Assembly (NCBI GenBank): GCA_023392535.1 | Contig: JAEVYY010000011.1 | Location: 1-18,465, forward strand | Length of the DNA: 18,465 nt | From: Bacillota bacterium | GTDB lineage: Bacteria; Bacillota; Clostridia; Lachnospirales; Lachnospiraceae | Direction of reading: 5' to 3' | Shown: positions 14,122-18,465 of the stretch, piece by piece | Layout of the letters: every line of letters begins with the position of its first letter | Position numbering within the stretch: position 1 is the first letter of the stretch | Made by a program: the position numbers and the translations under genes | The notes under the pieces: generated by a model | Told to the model about the DNA's origin: nothing | Databases searched by the model: none | Seen by the model: only the letters and a program-made list of their open reading frames with translations

Positions 14122-17100
14122 ATGTATGAACTAATTCCGATTGGGAAAATGCAGTGCGACGGGAATAAAGGAACAGTCTGTCTGGAGAAAGCATATGAAA
14201 AAGGTCTTAAATATCTTGATTTATTCAGTCACATGATCGTTTTTTTTACTCATAAAAACGATTCAAGATTACATGTGCGTACGTATCAAATTGATGAGGT
14301 GGATGAAAAAACAGGTGTGATTGAATTCTGTGCGGATCAAAAGCAGGAGAAGTGGTCAGAGCATCTTATAGTATTTGATATCAAGCCTTACTTTCCGTGC
14401 GAAGATCGTGTCAGAATGAGTATGATCGATGAAGATAAATTAAAAAATAGGATGTTTGAACCTTCTATTATTATGGAAAAAAATTCTTGTGAGTTGGTTC
14501 CAATAGGAAAAATAGGGATTAAAGATGGGAAAAAATACATTGCATTACAGGAAGACGATGACGCCTTGCAGATTGCCGTATGTAGTTCCCATATTAAGAT
14601 CCTGTGGTGGTTCAATAAATTTGATCATAAAAAATATAGAAGGTGTGTGACCTGTAATCCGCCATATGAAAATGCCGGCCGAACAGGGGTATTTGCATCA
14701 CGTTCACCGGTAAGACCCAATCCAATTGCATTGACAACAGCAAAAATAACGCGTATCGACAAAGAACTAAGAAATATTTATGTCAGTGACATTGAGGCCT
14801 TTGACGGTACACCATGTATTGCAATTTTACCTTATAGGGAAAAAGATGATCGGAAAGAAAAAATTTACGTACCGAAATGGCTGGAACATTGGCCCAAATG
14901 GCTGGATGAGAAGGAGCAGGATGAACTAAGTGGCAAGGTAATGCTAAAAAAAACACAATTGGAAACTTTTTTGAATCATAGAAGAGAAAGAAGCGATATA
15001 GGCAAAAAGGAAAACTTATTTTCGGTAGGTGATCAAGATAATACAAATGACAGAATACCTAGTTCGATAGAGATTAAAGGTGCACGCGAGAATAATTTGA
15101 AAAATATCAATTGCTCCATTCCCTATCATAAAATTACAGCAGTAGTGGGCGTCAGCGGAAGTGGAAAGTCTAGTCTGATCAATGATACGATATATGCGGA
15201 ATGCAGGCGGAGAATGGATTTTTTAACAACTATGTCAGGAGAAATTAGAAGACCGGATATGGACAGCATGGATGGTGCCATTCCTGCGGTTCTATTATCA
15301 CAGGGAGAGATTCGTAAGAACAGTCGTTCTACTGTGGGTACCTATTCCAATGCCTATGATTACCTGAGAAATATTTTTGCAGTTGCTGGAATCCGACATT
15401 GCCCTGTCTGTGGGAATGCAGTAATTCCGATGACGGAAGAGCAAATATTTCAAGTGCTGAATACTTCTGGGAATTTGACCATTTATGACCTTGAAGAGCA
15501 TAGGATCGATACAGATGATTTATCCAAATCCATCCATGAAGCATTAAATCGATCTGAGGGAGCTATGTATGTACAGGTCCGAAATGGAAATAAGATGCTA
15601 TTTCAGACCACACAAAAATGTTATGTATGCGATAAACTGTTATATGAGCTGACCCCTTCTACATTTCAATATACGAATCCGGAAAGCATGTGTCTGGATT
15701 GTGCTGGCATAGGGGAAAAAAGAGAGGTCGACATCAGTAAGCTGGTGGAACATCCAAATAGATCCATTCTGGAAGGCGCATCCTCCTGGTGGGGGAGATT
15801 ACGTCTGTTTTTAGAAAATCCTAATGCGAACTGGATGAAGGGTGAGGTCATAGGACTTGCAGAAAAAATGAATATAGATTTGGAGCAGCCGTGGTGCAAA
15901 CTACCGGAAGAGTTCCGCAGGAAGGCAATTTATGGAAGTGAAGGAGAAGAAGTTACTTTTACCTATCAAAATAAGAAGAATGGTCGAAAAGGAGAAATCA
16001 CACGTCCGGTAGAGGGCGTCTATCACACCATTCGTCGTTGCTGTTTGGAAAAAGAAAATCCATCATTAGCCGATAAATATACTATAAAAGTAAAATGCAG
16101 TTCCTGTGACGGAGAAAAGCTAAAGGCGGAAGGACGCTCGGTTACTATTGGAAATCGAAGATTTCCTGAGATAGCCGCATTGTCGTTTCGTGATCTTGCT
16201 GACTGGTGTCGTGAATTGCCTGAAATCTTAGCGGACCATCAGTTCCATTGTATTCGGGAACAGGTTTACAGACTATATCATTTAAGTGCTATGGCAGAAC
16301 AACTGGGAATTTCTTACTTACAATTAGACAGAGTAACGAACACCCTGTCGGGAGGCGAAGCGCAGCGCTTAAAATATATGTCGGTCATAAATCATACGAT
16401 GTCAGGAATGCTCTTTGTTCTGGATGAACCATCAAAAGGTCTGCATCCAAAGGATTATGAGAAAGTAGCACGTACAATAGAAAAGATAAGAGATAAAGGC
16501 AATACCGTGGTCATGGTAGAACATAATCCAGATATGATAGCTATTGCAGATTATATCATAGAAATAGGACCTAAGGCGGGAAAAAAGGGGGGCTTTTTAA
16601 TTGGAGAAGGAGACTCTCGGATAATGTTTCAGCGACATGGCATGAAAAGCAGCAGTTTTCTTTTTAAGGAGAGTACAGACAGAAATGTCCAGAAATTTCA
16701 TCTCCAGACAGTAGAGTGGTTACGTATTTTGGGAGGAAGCTATAACAATGTAACGGATGTGAATGTAGAAATTCCAATTGCGGCAATGACCTGTGTCTGT
16801 GGTGTGAGTGGAAGTGGTAAATCAAGTCTCATCAAAGGAATCCTATATCAGGAATTGTCAAAACGAATAGACGAACACACAGGTGCCGGAAGATGTCAAG
16901 AAATTGAGAATGCAAATATGTTTGAAAAAGTAATCTTAGTAGATCAATCTACCATTGGAAGAACACCGTCTTCTGTACCTGCGACTTATATTGGAATTAT
17001 GGATATGATCCGTAAAGTATTTGCAGCCGCGGCACATGAGGCAAAACAAAAAGTTACGGTGTCAGCATTTAGCTTTAATGGAGCCGAGGGACAATGTGAT

Positions 17101-17637
17101 CATTGTAATGGAAATGGTAAGGTAAAGGCAAAATATGCAGAAGATATCTGGCTTACCTGTCCAGTTTGTCAGGGTAAGCGTTATAAGCATGCGGTCTTGA
17201 GAGTCGTATTTCAAGGAAAAAATATTGCAGATATACTAGAACTTAGTGTAGATGAGGCGTATCAATTTTTTTCTTTACAAGAGGATATCAAAAGACCATT
17301 GTCCATCTTACAGGATGTAGGACTTGGCTATCTGAAACTTGGTCAAAGTGCCACAACGTTATCGGGTGGAGAAGCTTCCAGATTAAAACTTGCTAAGGAA
17401 TTGTTGGTCTATCACACGAAAAAAACTTTATTTTTATTTGATGAACCAACAACAGGATTACATTGTTCAGATATTTATAACTTAAATCAATTGTTCCGTA
17501 GGTTAATTCAGGAGGGTAACACAGTCGTTATGATTGAACATAACAAACAAATGTGTTCGTATTGTGACTGGATCATTGAGTTAGGACCAGGTGCGGCTGC
17601 GGATGGAGGACGAGTAATAAAACAGGAATGGGTGTAA
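14122..17637 (+). CDS. Fusion of two TrmO/TsaA-like domains and a UvrA-like tandem ABC ATPase
   Basis: The product is 1171 residues. Residues 1-110 form a degenerate TsaA-like domain (ELIPIGKMQ, LFSHMIVFF, FDIKPYFPCEDR). Residues 122-275 form a better-preserved one with GVFASRSPVRPNP at 189-201, the signature of TrmO, the SAM-dependent m6t6A37 tRNA methyltransferase. From 314 the protein is UvrA-like: Walker A GVSGSGKSS at 343 and 894, LSGGE signatures at 742 and 1080, LDEPSKGLH and FDEPTTGLH Walker B motifs, and zinc cysteine pairs CPVC 427, CYVC 500, CDHC 992 and TCPVCQGK nearby. Only about 70 residues separate the first two cysteine pairs, so the UvrB-binding domain is missing, as in UvrA2-type proteins linked to drug resistance. 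GAGGG precedes the start. Transcription should be MerR-activated. Role in DNA or RNA protection is inferred. Confidence 0.88.
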   Translation: MYELIPIGKMQCDGNKGTVCLEKAYEKGLKYLDLFSHMIVFFTHKNDSRLHVRTYQIDEVDEKTGVIEFCADQKQEKWSEHLIVFDIKPYFPCEDRVRMSMIDEDKLKNRMFEPSIIMEKNSCELVPIGKIGIKDGKKYIALQEDDDALQIAVCSSHIKILWWFNKFDHKKYRRCVTCNPPYENAGRTGVFASRSPVRPNPIALTTAKITRIDKELRNIYVSDIEAFDGTPCIAILPYREKDDRKEKIYVPKWLEHWPKWLDEKEQDELSGKVMLKKTQLETFLNHRRERSDIGKKENLFSVGDQDNTNDRIPSSIEIKGARENNLKNINCSIPYHKITAVVGVSGSGKSSLINDTIYAECRRRMDFLTTMSGEIRRPDMDSMDGAIPAVLLSQGEIRKNSRSTVGTYSNAYDYLRNIFAVAGIRHCPVCGNAVIPMTEEQIFQVLNTSGNLTIYDLEEHRIDTDDLSKSIHEALNRSEGAMYVQVRNGNKMLFQTTQKCYVCDKLLYELTPSTFQYTNPESMCLDCAGIGEKREVDISKLVEHPNRSILEGASSWWGRLRLFLENPNANWMKGEVIGLAEKMNIDLEQPWCKLPEEFRRKAIYGSEGEEVTFTYQNKKNGRKGEITRPVEGVYHTIRRCCLEKENPSLADKYTIKVKCSSCDGEKLKAEGRSVTIGNRRFPEIAALSFRDLADWCRELPEILADHQFHCIREQVYRLYHLSAMAEQLGISYLQLDRVTNTLSGGEAQRLKYMSVINHTMSGMLFVLDEPSKGLHPKDYEKVARTIEKIRDKGNTVVMVEHNPDMIAIADYIIEIGPKAGKKGGFLIGEGDSRIMFQRHGMKSSSFLFKESTDRNVQKFHLQTVEWLRILGGSYNNVTDVNVEIPIAAMTCVCGVSGSGKSSLIKGILYQELSKRIDEHTGAGRCQEIENANMFEKVILVDQSTIGRTPSSVPATYIGIMDMIRKVFAAAAHEAKQKVTVSAFSFNGAEGQCDHCNGNGKVKAKYAEDIWLTCPVCQGKRYKHAVLRVVFQGKNIADILELSVDEAYQFFSLQEDIKRPLSILQDVGLGYLKLGQSATTLSGGEASRLKLAKELLVYHTKKTLFLFDEPTTGLHCSDIYNLNQLFRRLIQEGNTVVMIEHNKQMCSYCDWIIELGPGAAADGGRVIKQEWV

Positions 17638-17652
17638 ACTAAGTTAAAGTCT

Positions 17653-17678
17653 AAACAAGAGTTGCATTTGTCTTGTTT
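17653..17678 (+). terminator. Weak terminator after the TsaA-UvrA-like gene
   Basis: AAACAAGA (17653-17660) pairs with TCTTGTTT (17671-17678) around a 10-nt loop, with a short T tail inside the descending arm. It overlaps the -35 box of the following promoter, so the two may compete. Confidence 0.45.
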
Positions 17679-17702
17679 TCAATGGTATCATATAGATATA
17701 AT
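17673..17702 (+). promoter_or_regulatory. Promoter for the GreA-like gene
   Basis: TTGTTT (17673-17678), an 18-bp spacer and TATAAT (17697-17702). The predicted start, near 17709, is the first base of the 36-bp palindrome at 17708-17743. Confidence 0.6.
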
Positions 17703-17707
17703 TTTTA

Positions 17708-17743
17708 CGTGAGAAGAAGCCTCTTAAGAGGCTTCTTCTCACG
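17708..17743 (+). repeat. Perfect 36-bp palindrome at the predicted greA transcription start
   Basis: Two perfectly complementary 18-base halves meet at TTAA (left half begins CGTGAGAAGAAGCCTC). As RNA it would form a stem of about 16 bp with a four-base loop at the extreme 5' end of the greA transcript. No T run follows on either strand (GTTTAATTG on the plus strand), so a simple terminator is less likely than an operator or a 5'-end stabilising hairpin. It could still help end the upstream transcript. Confidence 0.75.
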
Positions 17744-17780
17744 GTTTAATTGTGATAAATTATCTAAAGGGGGAATGAAA

Positions 17781-18284
17781 ATGCGACATGAATTGACAGA
17801 GCAGGATATACAAAAAATGAAAGAAGAAATTGAATATAGAAAGATTGTAGTACGTAAAGAGGCTTTGGAGGATGTAAAGGAAACAAGAGCTCACGGAGAT
17901 TTAAGTGAGAATTTTGAGTACCATGCCGCTAAAAAAGTAAAGAATCAGAATGAAAGCCGTATCCGCTATCTGGAAAGAATGATCAAAACAGCTGTTATCG
18001 TGTCAGAGGAATCAAAAGAGGATGAGATCGGTATGAATAATACAGTCACACTATTTTTTGAAGAAGATGCCACAATGGAACAGTATAGAATTGTTACAAC
18101 TGTCAGGCAAGATTCTTTAAAAGGACTGATCAGTACCGAGTCACCGATTGGGAAAGCTATAATGGGTCATAAAGTAGGAGATCGGGTTTATATTAAGGTA
18201 AATGAGTCTTATGGATATTATGTGATCATTAAGGCAATAGATAAGAAGGTGGACGGTAGTGCTGATAAACTACGTAATTATTAA
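17781..18284 (+). CDS. greA: GreA/GreB-like transcript cleavage factor
   Basis: The product is 167 residues, close to the roughly 158 of GreA. Residues 1-75 form the coiled coil inserted in the RNA polymerase secondary channel; the tip GDLSENFEYHAAKK carries the acidic pair D40 and E43 that promotes cleavage of backtracked RNA. The C-terminal half is the FKBP-like domain (ESPIGKAIMGHKVGDRVYI). The tail after residue 155 (DKKVDGSADKLRNY) is unusual. The start at 17781 is seven bases after AAAGGGGG; an ATG at 17775 is too close. It is probably a paralogue rather than the housekeeping copy, because it stands apart from the usual lysS neighbour and next to a stress-type locus; that is inference. 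It has its own promoter and a palindromic leader. Confidence 0.9.
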   Translation: MRHELTEQDIQKMKEEIEYRKIVVRKEALEDVKETRAHGDLSENFEYHAAKKVKNQNESRIRYLERMIKTAVIVSEESKEDEIGMNNTVTLFFEEDATMEQYRIVTTVRQDSLKGLISTESPIGKAIMGHKVGDRVYIKVNESYGYYVIIKAIDKKVDGSADKLRNY

Positions 18285-18299
18285 AGACAAAGAGTGTCG

Positions 18300-18465
18300 T
18301 TTTGCACTAGGTAGGTTACGAATAAAAAGGAGACCGAATATCGTTCATTCGCAACGCGCTTGCGCTTGGACTTCGCCGCAGTGGTACGTAAGAGCATAGA
18401 GAACATGCTCTAAGTACCAGCGGCTGCGTACAGTTGCTCGTCAAACGATAGTCGGTATCCATTTT
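18300..18465 (-). repeat. Inverted copy of the 198-bp palindromic repeat, cut by the window edge
   Basis: Beginning at TTTGCAC just after the greA stop, the minus strand matches the units at 391-577 and their neighbours closely: TAACCTACCTAGTGCAAA end, ATTCGGTCTCC, GCGCAAGCGCGTTGCGAATG arm, ATGCTCT/AGAGCAT apex, CCGCTGGTAC, and TTTGACGAGC and GGATACCGACTATCG at the right edge. It is nearly full length and lies opposite in orientation to the left array. It may be the first unit of another array beyond 18465. Confidence 0.9.

Noticed and set aside
18286..18303. Small hairpin GACA/TGTC plus TTTT after greA as a terminator
   Set aside because: The stem is only 4 bp and the T tract is part of the repeat edge. 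Too weak to list as a feature.

Overview
The window looks like a chromosome segment from a low-GC, spore-forming clostridial Firmicute, most likely a Lachnospiraceae member. The genes are AT-rich with strong AAAGGAG-type ribosome binding sites. The families (UPF0340/YwlG, DUF4317, CarD-like, the sporulation membrane protein YtaF, a Smr-less MutS2-like protein) are typical of that group. This placement is an inference from gene content and composition; no rRNA or tRNA is present.

Layout. (1) Positions 1-1476 hold a non-coding array of a roughly 198-bp repeat, each unit being one long imperfect palindrome. Another copy begins at 18300 in the opposite orientation and runs off the right edge, so about 16.8 kb of ordinary genes is bracketed by inverted repeat arrays. 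(2) 1552-3399 carries a UPF0340 gene converging on a DUF4317 gene. (3) 3640-6275 is a TetR regulator with a clear promoter and palindromic operator, followed closely by a dCache chemoreceptor. (4) 6421-8367 has a MATE exporter and a CarD-like regulator. (5) 8557-10970 has a cold-shock protein, a cation:proton antiporter and YtaF. The first two each have a terminator-like hairpin between a promoter and the start codon. (6) 11265-17637 has a MutS2-like ATPase that keeps the KOW region but lacks the Smr nuclease domain, a MerR/GyrI-type drug-sensing regulator, and a fusion of two TrmO/TsaA-like domains to a UvrA-like tandem ABC ATPase. (7) 17781-18284 is a GreA-like factor preceded by a perfect 36-bp palindrome.

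The most interesting part is 11054-17637. A textbook MerR-type promoter (19-bp spacer, dyad ACTCTCACA / TGTCATGGT, geometry as in CueR/BmrR targets) lies directly upstream of the TsaA-TsaA-UvrA gene and downstream of the MerR gene. The MutS2-like gene has its own 19-bp-spacer promoter, and a candidate 16-codon leader peptide overlaps a terminator, as in ribosome-mediated attenuation. Together these suggest an inducible stress or antibiotic-protection locus acting on DNA, ribosomes or tRNA. The components and regulatory sites are read from the sequence; the combined function is inference.
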